Assembly (NCBI GenBank): GCA_037389465.1
Contig: JAZARR010000102.1
Coordinates: forward strand, 1 to 64,000
Reading direction: 5' to 3'
Source of the DNA: Baylisascaris procyonis
Lineage: Eukaryota > Nematoda > Chromadorea > Rhabditida > Ascarididae
Length of the DNA: 64,000 nucleotides
A program made the translations under genes and the position numbers. Below the pieces are notes generated by a model. The model was given only the letters and a program-made list of their open reading frames with translations. It ran no database searches and was not told the origin of the DNA. Within the stretch, counting starts at the first letter, position 1. Each line of letters starts with the position of its first letter. Shown here one piece after another: positions 24,411-36,570 of this stretch.

Positions 24411-25442
24411 TTAACAAGCCATTCTGCACATCATTGGAACGCAGCAGCAACAGCGGAACAGACTCCCGATTGCATTTATTATTTGCATTAGAATATTGCC
24501 ACAACATCCACAACAACTACACATGCATCCATATTGCCGTTTCCTGCAAGTGAAATGTAAAATCATTATGCATATATGAAGATGCTACGTGTTCGCAGCA
24601 AGATAATGGACGTTTGGACAGTCGGCAATTTTCCTAGACGGTATCGGTGCCAAACTTTATGCACAAGCAATGTTCCATCCGGTAGAATAATGGCATGTGA
24701 AGTACCTATCATCGGTGTGGGCTGTCGTTTAGCCAGCTCCCACTCCGACATCGAATCCACTTAGAAGCAGTTTTCAGAGATTATCGTCTGCCTGTTTACT
24801 ATCATTGCGTATAATTCGTATAGATGCGAACTCCCCATATAAATTGAAATGTCACCTTGTCATGAGAAAACGAAATTTGCTTGCCGGAAAAATGCAGCAT
24901 CACTACGATTGAGAAGCTGAAAAATGGTTCGCACTTGGCGATAGATGGCCACCAAATTGAAGGCGGCATGAGTACAATAATTGTATATTTAGAACGAAAG
25001 AATGTGAAATTGAAGCATGCACTGAAGTGTAATAATTATATCGGCCGCCACCCTTGAAGTTTCATGCGGCGCCTGGAATTTTTAAAGAGAGTCTTATGGA
25101 ACATAACTCACTATTTCATCCTTTGATCGCATTTAAACGTGCAAGAATTCCATTTAAGCCGTCATTTCTCATATGATCGCTTTTTACAAGGCGAACGTTT
25201 CCTCAGAAAAAAAAAGCCTCTCAGAAATTTTCGGTGATATTCGAATGATCGGGGCTTTTCTCTTTGAAATAATTCAACGAAATGAATGGAATAACTCATG
25301 CTCGTAAATGCAGGAAATTGTTGCGTTGCGATATTGATGTATCGGCGATTTTCGATAACGATCGTATGAATCGTGTTGCTGATGACTCTGCACAAACGCA
25401 GCTGATAAGTATGATCGTCACAAGAAGTAGTGTCACTTTCAT
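24411..25442 (-). CDS. Cys-rich neuropeptide-like precursor (cluster member 1)
   Basis: Exon 2, complement(24411-24543), is well marked: acceptor CACTTGCAG, then one base completing a codon, Lys-Arg, and a peptide with 12 cysteines (QYGCMCSCCGCCGN, a hydrophobic middle NILMQIINAIGSLF, then RCCCC and three more residues groups ending MAC). Exon 1, complement(25360-25442), encodes the signal peptide MKVTLLLVTIILISCVCA and a short spacer, and lies 24 bases after TTCTTCAG. The join uses donor GTTATC in phase 2 and restores Ser-Lys-Arg; this donor is non-ideal, so the exon pairing is the weak point. The predicted precursor is about 71 residues. Architecture (signal exon, phase-2 intron, Lys-Arg) matches the other cluster members. 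The hydrophobic core flanked by Cys runs could be palmitoylated, metal-binding or disulphide-linked; the function is unknown. Confidence 0.5.
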
Positions 25443-25469
25443 TATACCAATAAAATTCCTGCCACCCTG

Positions 25470-27483
25470 AAGAAATTCGATAAATGTTTGAAGTTAGCGA
25501 AAGAGAATGTCTTCACGAATTGTTCGACTGCTTTGACTTATATTTGGTATGTTATTGCTCGTCTATATAGTAGTTCGTTATACATTGCGAACAACGGCAA
25601 TGAACTAAATCCACTAGATGTTTGGCACGCTTCGATAGCATAACTAATTGAAAATAGCCATGTTCAACCGATTTTTTCCAGGTGGTTTGCTTCAAATTCT
25701 TAGTAAATGCAGTCCAAAGTAAGTGGAAAGTCTTGCGAAGAAATCAGCCGAGTAATCATTAGCAAATTTTCATCTTCATGGCATACGAACGCTATAGGAA
25801 TTAAATTATTGATATTACTGTATTTGAAATTCTTCAGCACATAAAATCGCACAAGGCTGTGCCACGATAATTAAGATCATGCATCTAAAAGGATATTTTA
25901 AGGAAACAGCATCGAATCTAAAAAGAGCGGAGCTCAATATCTTCGAAGTACACAGTACGCCTGAAGCCAATCAGAATTCAACACATTTGGTGAAGAGTGA
26001 TATGCCTCTACGCATGAATGAATGTAAATGCTTTTAGGCGATCATTAGCTGAAACAAATAGGGTATGTGAAGGCAAATGTTAAAACGGCCTTAGAGGCAA
26101 ATATGCAGGTCTCGTGAACGGATTCATTGCGAACATATTTATATACCTTTTTTACTCTCAACATGCACCGTTTTTTTCGAAGTTGTGTGAGCACAAAAAA
26201 TTTGTCGTCGATTCGTTTCGAAAACGTGGTTTAATTATCGTTTCATCGACAAACTAGAAAATATTTGATCAAACATCCTTACTATGAATGACCTTTGAGT
26301 GTTTTTTTTTTCTACTGGAATTACAACACTGAGTGAGTGGAACAAATGCAATACATCATAGACGAATTCGTAAAATCGAAAGAGCCGAATCGAATGTTTT
26401 TAAAGTGCTAGCAAAGTCGTTATATTGGTGGATTGAACCTTTTGAGCGTCAGGACCATCTGCTATGATATCCTACAGGCCCATCCCGATGAAAAGTATCG
26501 TGTTCATTCAGCTTTGTTTGCAGATTTTTCGACTGTTGACATGCGTTTTTCTCATCGTTCTTTTTCCTCCCTAAAATAGCGCCATTTCGACGCCGTAAGC
26601 TTGTTTTTCTAGGAACTTCTTTTGATGCAGATCGCATCGGCAAATTTTTTTTTTTTTGTAATCTTTTTGGCTGGCGAGGTTAATCGAGTGTCTAGCGGAA
26701 ATCCACTGCACAGATCAATCCGAAGCACCGCACTAGCAGAAATGGCCCTAGACGAGCGAGAGGCGAAGGAGGGCCATAAAAGTGCACGATGTGGTGCTAC
26801 ACGATGAATACATATAGAGATCGGGCAATACTATCGGCAGAATTTATGGGACTAGTGACGCTCTTCGAGGTCGCGTTAAAATTGGGCTTGGCTACGAATG
26901 AGAAGGCAGCAGGGGGTTGGATCACATTATTTATATAAAATGTAATATGATTTCACTTGTACCTGGTTTCTACAGTGAGCAACTTGCAAACGATCTTCAA
27001 CAGATAACGACAGCGGGGCTACAGATCAAATAGCGTGATGAGCGCCCTGTAGAAACTCAAAAGTAGACTTCCTCACATCAACATATTTCTACACAACCGC
27101 GATGAGTGGTTCAAGTACATTCTTTTAGTGTCTAAGGACTGGCATGGGAAAAATAACGAGATGCCCAGTATTAGATACATAAACACATTGATAACGAGCA
27201 AGCTACTACTTCCCTAGGAGAACTGGAGGAAAGGAAAGGCACTTTGATTATGTCAACTCGTGGATTCGTATTAGCAAATCAATATCTTGCAGTTCAGCCT
27301 CTCGACTAACTAAGAACGGTCACAAATCAGAAACGAAAAATGGATGTGATGGAAAACGTGCAATTGGGTAATGTCATGCTCGCAAATTCCAGCCGTCCGG
27401 CAACAATGTTGTGTTATATATATTGGTTGATCACGACGACCGCCGAAGTTCAAAAACTACTGACAATCCCAAAATCACTCAAC
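25470..27483. other. Stretch with no gene seen
   Basis: AT-rich DNA. Short frames only (26449-26643 minus, 26622-26807 plus). Homopolymer runs of T at about 26303 and 26645. Nothing with splice support. Confidence 0.45.
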
Positions 27484-27927
27484 ATGACCGTCGACTTTCG
27501 CATCTTGCTAGTAATAGTGGCCACCGTGATCATAGATCACAATGGCGACTGTACATGGAAATCTGCCGCTACTGGCCTCTTTATAGGCGATAAGTCAAAT
27601 AGAACAGAAGCGCTGTTGAGGCTGCAGTCGGCGTTGGACACTAAGATTTACGATCACTTCTCTGTCAATTCTAATGGCGAGTGGATGGTTAGCGAACTCG
27701 GAGGTTCTTCACTGTCTCGGATGGTAAGTCACAGGACGTGAATATTTCCTTAGTGATTTTTTTGCAATTCCTCCGTCTCTCTCTTTTCTATAATTCCTTG
27801 GTGTCTCCCATGCAATTCCTTGGTCTCTTCACCTCCTTGTAACTTTCTTTCGCAGAACCGTGCAAATACACCAATTTGGAGTTCCTCTCGATCGAAACAG
27901 CAGGCTGCCAGCCTGTTCGGATCATAA
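27484..27927 (+). CDS. Small secreted protein of unknown family
   Basis: Two exons, 27484-27723 and 27856-27927, join in phase 0 across a 132-base intron with a consensus donor GTAAGT and acceptor TTTCGCAG, giving 103 residues. A signal peptide (MTVDFRILLVIVATVI) is followed by a hydrophilic chain with a single cysteine, an Asn-x-Thr site (SNRTEALLRLQSALDTKIYD) and the C-terminus QQAASLFGS. The frame is open upstream to 27340, but the Met at 27484 gives the best signal peptide. No clear trans-splice acceptor lies before it. It is the only well-supported plus-strand gene among the minus-strand peptide genes. Not recognised; a peptide precursor or a small secreted effector-like protein would fit. 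Confidence 0.55.
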
Positions 27928-30554
27928 GTTGCAGTCGCGAACTTCAACTTCTGCATAGCCAGATGGCAGACTAGGACTTAGTGGATATTTTGAGTGGTTC
28001 CATTTCCCTTGCTGCTGTCGTGACCATTACCTGGTTCTCTTCTCCCCATCTCCGCGTTTACGGCGACTTTCCAAAGTTATTGTGAAAAAGGAATGGGTGA
28101 GATTGTCAAACAAATGGTCCGAATAAATGAATTAGCTATCTGGAAGCAATATTGGTGATCCCTGTATTAGGGATCTTGTTTCTTTTATATTGAACGCGTT
28201 CCTCCAGCGAATGCTGTTTCTGCGAAAGGGATCAGACTCGCGTGGAAATGCTTATCTTCAAAATCTTAATACTAGGCTCTTACAATAAAACTGAAAAAGT
28301 TACGGATTATCTATTGCATAGTATTTATTGTGCATTGCAAATGCGAATTGTTTATCTTTCTACGATTCTCTGATTATTGACTTAATGAGCTCAAAAAGTG
28401 CCCATTTATGCTGAGGTTTTGCCAAATCATATGTGACGCAGTGCCAGATCTGTTCAGCTTGTATTGATCCACATTGTAGCGAACAATAAATCCGTCGATG
28501 GAACAGACAATTGAGCGTATTAAATGTAATTGCTCAAATTAGCAAAAAAAAAAAAAAAAAACCCTTGGAATTGTAACAGATGTGTTCGCTCGAGCAATCG
28601 CGAAATTCTATGAGGAAACGAAAGTTCGCCGACATTTAGTTTTCTTCTTTCTAGCACTTAGCGGATCAGGTTACCAACATTAAATTCATTAACCTAGTTG
28701 CGATACTATTTTTTTTTTGCGTTTTTGGCCTTAGGCCATGTGCTGATGATTTCTCCCTTTGATGCACATGAAATTCAATTTGTACCTTTCTATTTGTGCC
28801 ATCACAGGTTTTCTGACTGTGGCGAATTTAGGAGCCGATTGTAACCGGTATCACTTTAATAGGGCAACGATTCGTTCAGAATTGTTTTAATGCATTAAAT
28901 TATTTTTGCCTTCTCCTAGCAAAAGCAATCAACGTCATGAATTCAGAAAAAAAAACCTAGGATGTAATAATCAAAAGCATTCATTTCGAAAAAGTGTTAC
29001 GAATTTCCAGAATTTCTTGCGCCACATGCTATTCCCTCCGATTTTGAACCTCCCAGGGAAACGACCAAATCGACAATTTTTCCAAAGAACCTGTTTCATC
29101 TTAGGTGAATTCGTCTTTTCTCCGAGTTCACTTTGCTTGCCGTGCAACCACTTCATTGCATTCCGCTAGGTATGGGCACCTCTTCCGGACGTTGGTTTAC
29201 GTGCTTGCAGCAACCGAATAACTCGCTTATTTCGGACCGGAAGTGAACAACGTGTGCAGAGAACCAAATGCAAGTTCACAACTGTGATCTCTTCAGATAA
29301 GTCATGTGCTTTATATCATGGAAGTTTGTAACAGTGGTCATAAGTGGTACCAGATGGTGCTCACTGCGGACCAATGATGCGGTTACATTCTATAGTTGCT
29401 ATCCTTCAGTTCAGTGGGGGCACTTGCAAACAGATAGATGAGATCCGCCGTCCCTACATCTAAAACATCGGCACGAAAGGTAACTTGGAATTATTTGCGT
29501 AAAGTGTGAATGGCTGCGCCGCTCAGCTAGTTCATTGGTTTTCCACTAGAATTATATTTGAGAGTGCTCTTAGAGTGGCACTGGGAAGAAGTGCTAACAA
29601 CTCGCTTACAGCGATGTATACAGATATTTCAAAAACCTTTAATGGCTTCCTTTATACAATCCGCGAATGCCTCGGCATTTGATGACTGCAAAGTTGGGAT
29701 CTACTGCCGCCAATTTCAGTAGACACAGCTTCTTGTCTGCGAACAATGAATACCGCTTTGTTTGAAGGATGTGGCGGATCTAACCTAAATTACCTGGTTG
29801 ACATAGCAATAAAGGATGAGTTGCAATTTGTTTATTACCTATTGTTCTAGCGCCGATATGCCAAAACAGCGTAGTGACAAAATAGCTCTTGGGTAGTTTT
29901 TGCTGCGCAAATACATCACGCAACCTGCTTGCAACCTTCATAAAAAGCAATCAGCTACACTCTTTCCACATATACACATTCATCGTTCAAGTGACACTGT
30001 CTACGTTAAGCTTCACATTCAACGTGTCATATAATCTTGTTCTCATTTGATAATCTAATTATATACGCAATGCTAATTCATGCCCATGCTTCCCTCTTTT
30101 GTCACTACCACTAGCCACTGACGGTGCACTCGGAAGTTATTTTAGCAGTTACTGAGAAGCTGTTTTAGCCAGTGGTTCGTGCCATGGAGGAGCTAAATAC
30201 CCGTCGTTTAGGTGAATCAAGGGTGACTTGTGCGACTATATTGCCGGACCAGAAACCACGAAGCAAGTCAGTCTAGGCGACTAGCAACCGAGCGTTCTCG
30301 TAATTCCCGTTGTCCTCACATATCTACGCAAAGGTATGCAGGGTTTATTGATCAGGGGAATTGTTCTGCTCGCCGTAGTGTTCTATCTCTGAAGGATTGC
30401 TTGTCGCCGTCGGCAATACAACATGTTTTTTAAATCTGTGTTCCAAATGCTCTTGTGCGTTGTTTCTCTGTACGCCACATGAACGAGAGACACTAAGAAG
30501 AATGAAATTCTTTCGAAACTCAACACTGACAACTGTCGTCCGTTCTTTCTATCA
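27928..30554. other. Stretch with no gene seen
   Basis: Contains an A18 run (28543-28560), T and A homopolymers, and a small palindrome GATCCCTGTATTAGGGATC near 28157. Frames at 28906-29169 (plus), 28971-29156 (minus) and 30230-30433 (plus) have no splice signals and are not called. Confidence 0.45.
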
Positions 30555-31205
30555 TCATTGTAGCGTCAAAAGCTTCCAAATGTCAGCACCGCGGAATGAG
30601 TCGCCCTTGAACCTTACTGGAGCAATAGTGGCATCGCGCTTCGTATACCTGAAAGATGGAAAGACGTGACCATTTTTCACTAGTTTTCAGATTACAGCTC
30701 AGTAGATATTTTCTGCACCTAAATGCCTAATTGCTTCACATGTTTGAATGCGCCATATTTTAGTTCATCCTGCATGCCTAATTGCCTCCAAGTACGCTTG
30801 TTGAAGCGGAAGTGCCCAGGTAGGTTGTGAAGTAGATAGACGTATGGAGAAGATAAGATCCGAAGGCAAAAAAGCCAGGCTTTCAAAAATTTCCGGGAAT
30901 ACTATAAATTTTGCAGTGGCATGCCTTCCGGAAGAAATATGTCAGTCAGTGCTTGATTCCATATGGGAACGAGTGTACCCCATGTCGGATGCTTAAAACT
31001 TAACTTCTATGTGACGTCATTAGCTTCCTGTTCAATTTCACTTCTAGCCTGCCAGATGAAGTAGCCTAACAGAGGGCTATCACAAAATAAATGATGAAAA
31101 TACTTACGCAGTTGTTTCGTCGTCGATGTAGAAGGGGTTCTCAAAAAGGAACACATCAGCGGTGGCCAAAATAAGGTTAATAACAATGAGCAGAACCAAT
31201 ATCAT
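30555..31205 (-). CDS. Neuropeptide-like precursor (cluster member 2)
   Basis: Exon 1, complement(31108-31205), begins at an ATG placed directly after the acceptor GTTTCAG and encodes a signal peptide (MILVLLIVINLILATA) plus an acidic spacer (FYIDDETT). It ends in phase 2 at donor GTAAGT. Exon 2, complement(30555-30648), follows CATCTTTCAG and reads Ala-Tyr-Thr-Lys-Arg and then a 26-residue peptide beginning DATIAPVRFKGDSFRGADIW. The precursor is 63 residues. Gene form and phase equal those of the other cluster members, but the peptide is neither Gly/Tyr-rich nor amidation-tagged. A GTAAGG inside exon 2 (after IAP) could act as a donor, so a longer form is possible. Confidence 0.6.
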
Positions 31206-31207
31206 CT
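31206..31207 (-). promoter_or_regulatory. Spliced-leader acceptor abutting the start codon
   Basis: GTTTCAG is immediately followed by ATG on the minus strand, so the mature mRNA would have no gene-encoded leader. This is common in trans-spliced nematode genes. Confidence 0.6.
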
Positions 31208-32281
31208 GAAACACCACTTTAGGAAGGTTAAAACGTTTCGAAAATATCTCGAAGTGAGCTGAAACTCTGCAGAAAGATTGCTTTGGCTATGCTGATGTGC
31301 AGAAACTAAAGAAAGATTTTAAGCAGAAAAATTTCTGAATATTATACTGCATACAAATCCAGCCTACGGGAACACTTGCGTAGAGAAACTGCTCTAATAA
31401 AATTTTCGAGAGTCGCACATGACACGTTAGGAAGGGTAAAGCGTTTCGAAACAAGGAAATGAAGCACATAATTAATCTTCCAAGATACAAATAAGGCCTG
31501 CCATGATACATAAGGAGGCGTCTGTTTTTTTTGCAGTGGAGAATGCATATATCCAAGGAATGCAGGTATATCTGTGAATGATCTTTCTAAAAATCGATGA
31601 GACACTAAAGGAGCGGAATCGATAGCAGCTCGTGGTTGGAAATTCGCAAAAACGCATATCCTATCTGTTTAAATTGAAACACAGAGCTTTCTCTTCTGTA
31701 ATATTTGAGCAGCCACCTTTCATGCAACATGGACTATAGGCACAGATGGGGATAAATTTTTATGAGCTCAGTAGCGTATGCAACACTGTATAGGTGGGTG
31801 CGAAAGGTGGAAAGCATGAGACACAAACAGGTAGGCAGCTTCTCACCGGTAAGCAAAGAAATGCACGCGGCAGCAGGCTGAATCATGTTCGTATTATGGG
31901 CGTGCAATATCAGCGAATTTTTGCAACAACTACATGAAGTCCCAAGGAAGTTTTGAGACAAGAAGTCTGCCTTAATTAAAAGCTTGAGCGAGCAACGAAA
32001 ACGTTGCGGTGATAAAACAGTGCCGTCTCATAGTAAAAAAATATGTGCCGCTGGGGAATAGATAACATTATTGCGAGGAATTTGTCGCATGAAATATTAA
32101 GAAAAAATACAGCTTTGGTCTCCTAGTTAGAATCCATAAATGTTATTTCCACAACCAGCCAATTTGAGCTATCGTTGCATCCGATGGAAACCAGGTGAGT
32201 GGGAGCACGCTCTAGGAGATATCCCATCGGTTCACAAGAAAAACAATCAATTTTATGTGAAAGCATAATTGTTAGCCAGTT
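31208..32281. other. Stretch with no supported gene
   Basis: Overlapping minus-strand frames (31287-31657) include a stretch after TTTTTAG near 31590 (IIHRYTCIPWIYAFSTAKK) that could be an exon, but nothing joins to it. Confidence 0.35.
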
Positions 32282-32463
32282 CTAATAGCAGATCGATTTT
32301 ATCGCTGAGTGAACTTGCTGACAGATTCTGAGGACTACGTTCTGCAAATGCTCATTGAAATGCACATGACGTCTGCATCGTATGACAGATATTTTATCAT
32401 TTCTCCACTCTCCGATTGGAACATTCGATATTGATCGAATTTCCACATCTACTTCCTTAGTCA
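32282..32463 (-). CDS. Possible terminal exon of an unrecognised gene
   Basis: Acceptor TTCCAACTCAG is followed by 59 codons in phase 1 with balanced composition (TKEVDVEIRSISNVPIGEWR, NDKISVIRCRRHVHFNEHLQ) and a stop. Three cysteines. A second acceptor (GCATTTGCAG, about 32345) lies inside. The upstream exon is not identified; the signal-peptide exon at 33.7 kb is on the right strand, but its best donor is in the wrong phase. Confidence 0.28.
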
Positions 32464-33413
32464 CTGAGTTGGAAAACTAGCGGAAAAACCGCCATTAGAC
32501 ATATTTCAGTATTGGCACAAATCAACGGAAATAGACAATCGAACTCATCACATTCCTTTTTTTCGAAAACTAATTCGAGATCTCATTTTTTAATGCGGAT
32601 ATTTACCAGCATTTAATTTTCAAACTTTCGACAGAATTTCGAAAGATCTCATCAGATTTGGTAATGAAAATAAAATTCTCTCATTTGCGAAAGTGAGAGA
32701 TTTTTCGAAGCTTCACTTAATGAATTAAATATGAATCGAATCGATGATAATTTGTGGTAGCCTAACCACAAGATTGTCGTAATCATTGCCGTTAGCCAAT
32801 TTTCCAACTTATAAAAATAGAACTCCTTTCTTTATATATTTTCCCTTCATTCCTTTTCATTCAAAAGGGGAAATGCCTCATTATGGTTTGTAAGAACAAA
32901 TTTGTTGCGGTTCAACTCTTCTTCCGAGAAACTTTATTGTGATTAAATTCTATATCGACTTTTTGAATATGCTGAATTAGTGTAGTGAGAATTCAGCGAT
33001 ATTCTGAAAGCGAAACTGTGAATACATCGGTAATGTTAATTTAATCGCTAGAAGTTCAAATTATCCGGTTTGTATAATGTTCAATTACCACATATTTGAT
33101 TCGAAATAGCTGAGAGAATGAGGCATTAATTCTCACTTTCACTTATGCGATTGTGACAAGAAGAAAATATAGAACGATGAAACGCATACAGAACACATCT
33201 ACACACATTCGCTACACATTGCAATAGAAAGAAATACATTGTGTTGGATTGATTCTTTCAACAAGTAAAATTGTTAGTCTACTTGCAAAATGCGCGAGAA
33301 CAGGCAGTAAAGAAACGCTTAGAATAACGAAGCACAATTTGCCGAAATAGGAAGCATGTTTTCTCCAGCTATTAGCCGCTGAAACGAAAAATTAAATGAG
33401 ATGAAGCACGCTA

Positions 33414-33617
33414 TTTTACGCTATGTTATCCAAGAATCTCATCAGACTAAAACACGCCCAGAATCACTAAGTTGGGATTAATGTTAATAGCGATAAGGAA
33501 CTAGTGAGAGCTACAAGTATGGTACTTACTTTACGCTATGGTATCCAAGAATCTCATCAACCCAAAACACACTCACAGTGAATAGGCTAGGATCAAAATT
33601 AATAGCGATGAGGAACT
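33414..33617. repeat. Imperfect tandem duplication of about 90 bp
   Basis: Two copies, 33414-33502 and 33530-33617, share TTACGCTATGNTATCC, AAGAATCTCATCA, AAAACAC and ATAGCGATNAGGAACT with about 28 unrelated bases between. The right copy contains the splice donor of the candidate signal exon at 33577-33713; the left copy has lost it. Confidence 0.8.
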
Positions 33618-33713
33618 TCCATTCGGGTAGTCGTAGTCATTAATGAGGGTATGGAAACCGTCATTTATGAGCAACACACCAGAAGCTGCTAGGATGGAAA
33701 TGACCAGGAGCAT
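33577..33713 (-). CDS. Candidate signal-peptide exon, partner exon not found
   Basis: An ATG 13 bases after GGAATCCAG opens a frame encoding a signal peptide (MLLVISILAASGVLL), an acidic spacer (INDGFHTLINDYDYPNG) and a second hydrophobic run. It ends at a consensus donor GTGAGT in phase 2, the phase used throughout the peptide cluster. No matching exon 2 with Lys-Arg was found downstream, so it may be a broken member of the cluster. Confidence 0.35.
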
Positions 33714-33833
33714 TACCGATCACACTGGATTCCGACACTGTTTCACCTTCAACGTTAGGAATCACGACAATTTTAGAAACCGCTCAGTGAAGGCGGTCCT
33801 CTAAAAGGCACATTAATTCGGGAGAATCATCGT

Positions 33834-33835
<2 letters not shown>

Positions 33836-33899
<64 letters not shown>
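33836..33899. repeat. (TA)n microsatellite
   Basis: About 64 bases of uninterrupted alternating T and A. Confidence 0.95.
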
Positions 33900-33901
<2 letters not shown>

Positions 33902-36570
33902 TATTCACACATGACTACAGGATGGTCAACAAGCCACAAAATTTATACAATTCATACATGCGATAGAACAATTCAACGTGTGAAACATTAAGGATACAAC
34001 ATGTGAAAGAATTCATAACGGATCTCTCACATCGCCTTTGTCAGCTAAAGCTATCGAATGAAGCTTTTTCAGACTAGAAACGTCGCAACCTAGCGGTTAC
34101 CAGGAAAAGCTCAAATGCCATAGGAGATGGAGATGTAATAAATGAAAGAAGTAGAAAATGTGAAGTGTAAAATGCCAACAAATGCAACAGGTACTACAAA
34201 ATGCGAACAAATATGGAAAATATACATAGAATTCCATTAAGGAGATGAGATTCAATTTTCCAATGGTTGAAATGATTGATGAAAACAATCAGATGATGTA
34301 CCTTTGATAATAAAAACAGATGATGGAAAGTGCTCTAAAGGAGGTTCATTTCACATGCTTACAATAGCGCTGTGCAAAAACCTTTGCAAGCAAACTCAGC
34401 ACGCCTATTCGATTATACAAAGGCAGCCATTGATGAAGAAAATAATGCAATACGTAGATTACTAAATGAAAGAGAAGAAATGCATTAGAACGTAAACATA
34501 TTGTGCTTTGGCCGTTTCTATTCTTCTTATCCCGTGCATTTGTGGTTAGCGTTCTCATACTGCAAAATTATCAGCTATTTATTCTAAATGGGTTTCGCTT
34601 TCCTTCGATGAACTCTTGCACTTATGTGCCCTTCACTCAAATATGGGAGTCTCAACGGTTACCTAGAAATCGTACCTAAGCTTTGAAGGCATTTTCCTTT
34701 CGACTGCTCATAGTACTTAGTGTGCTGTACTTATCGCACAGACATATGACAGAATATGCATTAGATGTGAGTGCACAACTTTACGTACTGCAGATAGGTA
34801 AGAGCGGCTAACCATGTTGTATGATTGCTGGTTGTGGATGTGAATGCGCACAGGAAGCGCTATGTCCATAGTACGCATTCTACGCCGCTGTGCTTGACAT
34901 CTGTTTATCCTTTCCTCTCACTTTCATCCGATACCGACATTGCATTGTCTCGATATCTTTTCTTTAGTATGCCTGAAACAGTACAGTGTGAGATGGCATG
35001 GCGTTTCTGAAGTGCCGCTCTCATTACAAACTTTGAGACGATCTCCGAACCTTAGAAAAGTGGATAGCAGTAAGTTTCCGAATTCACCACGATGAATTCA
35101 ACAAAGGGACTTATAGCCAACAGCTACATCCTTGTTTAGCTTTCTCTCTTCTATAATATAAGCTAGATCTGCAACACACTTTAGGTTTCTACACTTATCA
35201 GAATGTTTTGCGTTCAAAAAGAGGAAGTGCGGTAAGTTGGCTGTCTTGGAGCCTCACCCTCCGAAGGAAATTATTGCACCTCTTTTTTTGACAGTGAGAT
35301 TCCTCAGTTTCCATAAAAACTCTGTCGCAATCTGCTTTCGTTATACCTCTCGATACATAGAGGAATTGAGGTTATCATTTCATGGCACAGGCTTCTGCTC
35401 TCCCATTTGACTAAAGAATTTATTTTCTTTACAAAATTAGAGGATGGTTCGCCTCTTTCACGTTGCAGTTTTTGTTGAGCAAACTATGATCTTTGTTAAA
35501 ATTTGATAGCTCACATAATCAATCTTCGAGTGATTAATAAAAGCAGAACAACAAAACAACAAATGCAATAGCAAATAAAGTCATAACAAATTATCCACTG
35601 ATCAGGAAGAAATCGACAACATTTATTCGTCTCTAACTAAGACTTTCGAGGATGAACGGCCCAACTTAGATACTAAAAGAATTAACGCCCACGATCGCCA
35701 TGATCGTTAATGATAGCAGTACACAAAATTATCTAAGTAAATGTGGTCATCTTGAAGAGCGGAAATATGCGTAAAACGAGAAAGTGCAAAAAGAATGTGG
35801 CGTAGCACCGTAAAGGTGTCGCAATTCACATCATCGGTGAAACGGTGACTTTGCGCTCGTCTGATTGGACGCACTTGTGTGACCATGTGAAGGTTATCGA
35901 TTTATTACTCGAAATTTCTCCGGAGGGCGCAAATTCTCGTCGTTTATGGGAATGAAATTTTGATCTTCAAAAAATATGTCGACAGCAGTGTCAAAATTTT
36001 TTTTACAGTATCGCAGCCGTCAAGAAATACCGCGTTGATGGAGCGATGATAGATGAGCAAATAAAGTGTAACTCGTCTACTAATCAAATTTAAGTGTTTT
36101 TCATAGAACGTAGTGGAGTGTTGCCGAACTTAAGTGTATGACCAGCAAACGATCGGGTTTTTTAAATGGTATTTTGTTCTGGCAGAATCGGACGAATCGG
36201 CAGAATGGGCAAAAGATCCAAATAGAGTCTCAAGCTCAGTGTAGAATCGAATTGATGGCCACTGAACATAATCTTACAGCCAAATGTTTCTTCTCCTATT
36301 CTCTCCTCGTTTTAGAAGCTGCCTTAAGTTCACTGTTGATAAAGAGACTTCCGGCAATCGGTAGCAAAACGCCACCGCATATCGAGCTGATCTCGTTTTC
36401 ATGAAGTATTTGAGGCGATCACTAATGATGTGACCTTAAATCATCTCGCCCTCAAAGAATCCTGCAAAGCCTCCACGGCTTAGCTTCGTTTCTTGTTGAT
36501 CCAAAATGCCCAAAATTGCCCTTTGCAGTTATGTAAGAATCATGGATACGAATTGTGTTTACTCAGTTTG
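33900..36570. other. Stretch with no supported gene
   Basis: AT-rich intergenic DNA. Frames at 34825-35010 and 36138-36404 (plus) lack splice signals. No repeat or RNA gene recognised. Confidence 0.45.

Noticed and set aside
28157..28190. Palindrome followed by T-rich DNA, like a bacterial terminator
   Set aside because: Only 7-bp arms, and the context is a eukaryotic genome where such terminators do not act.
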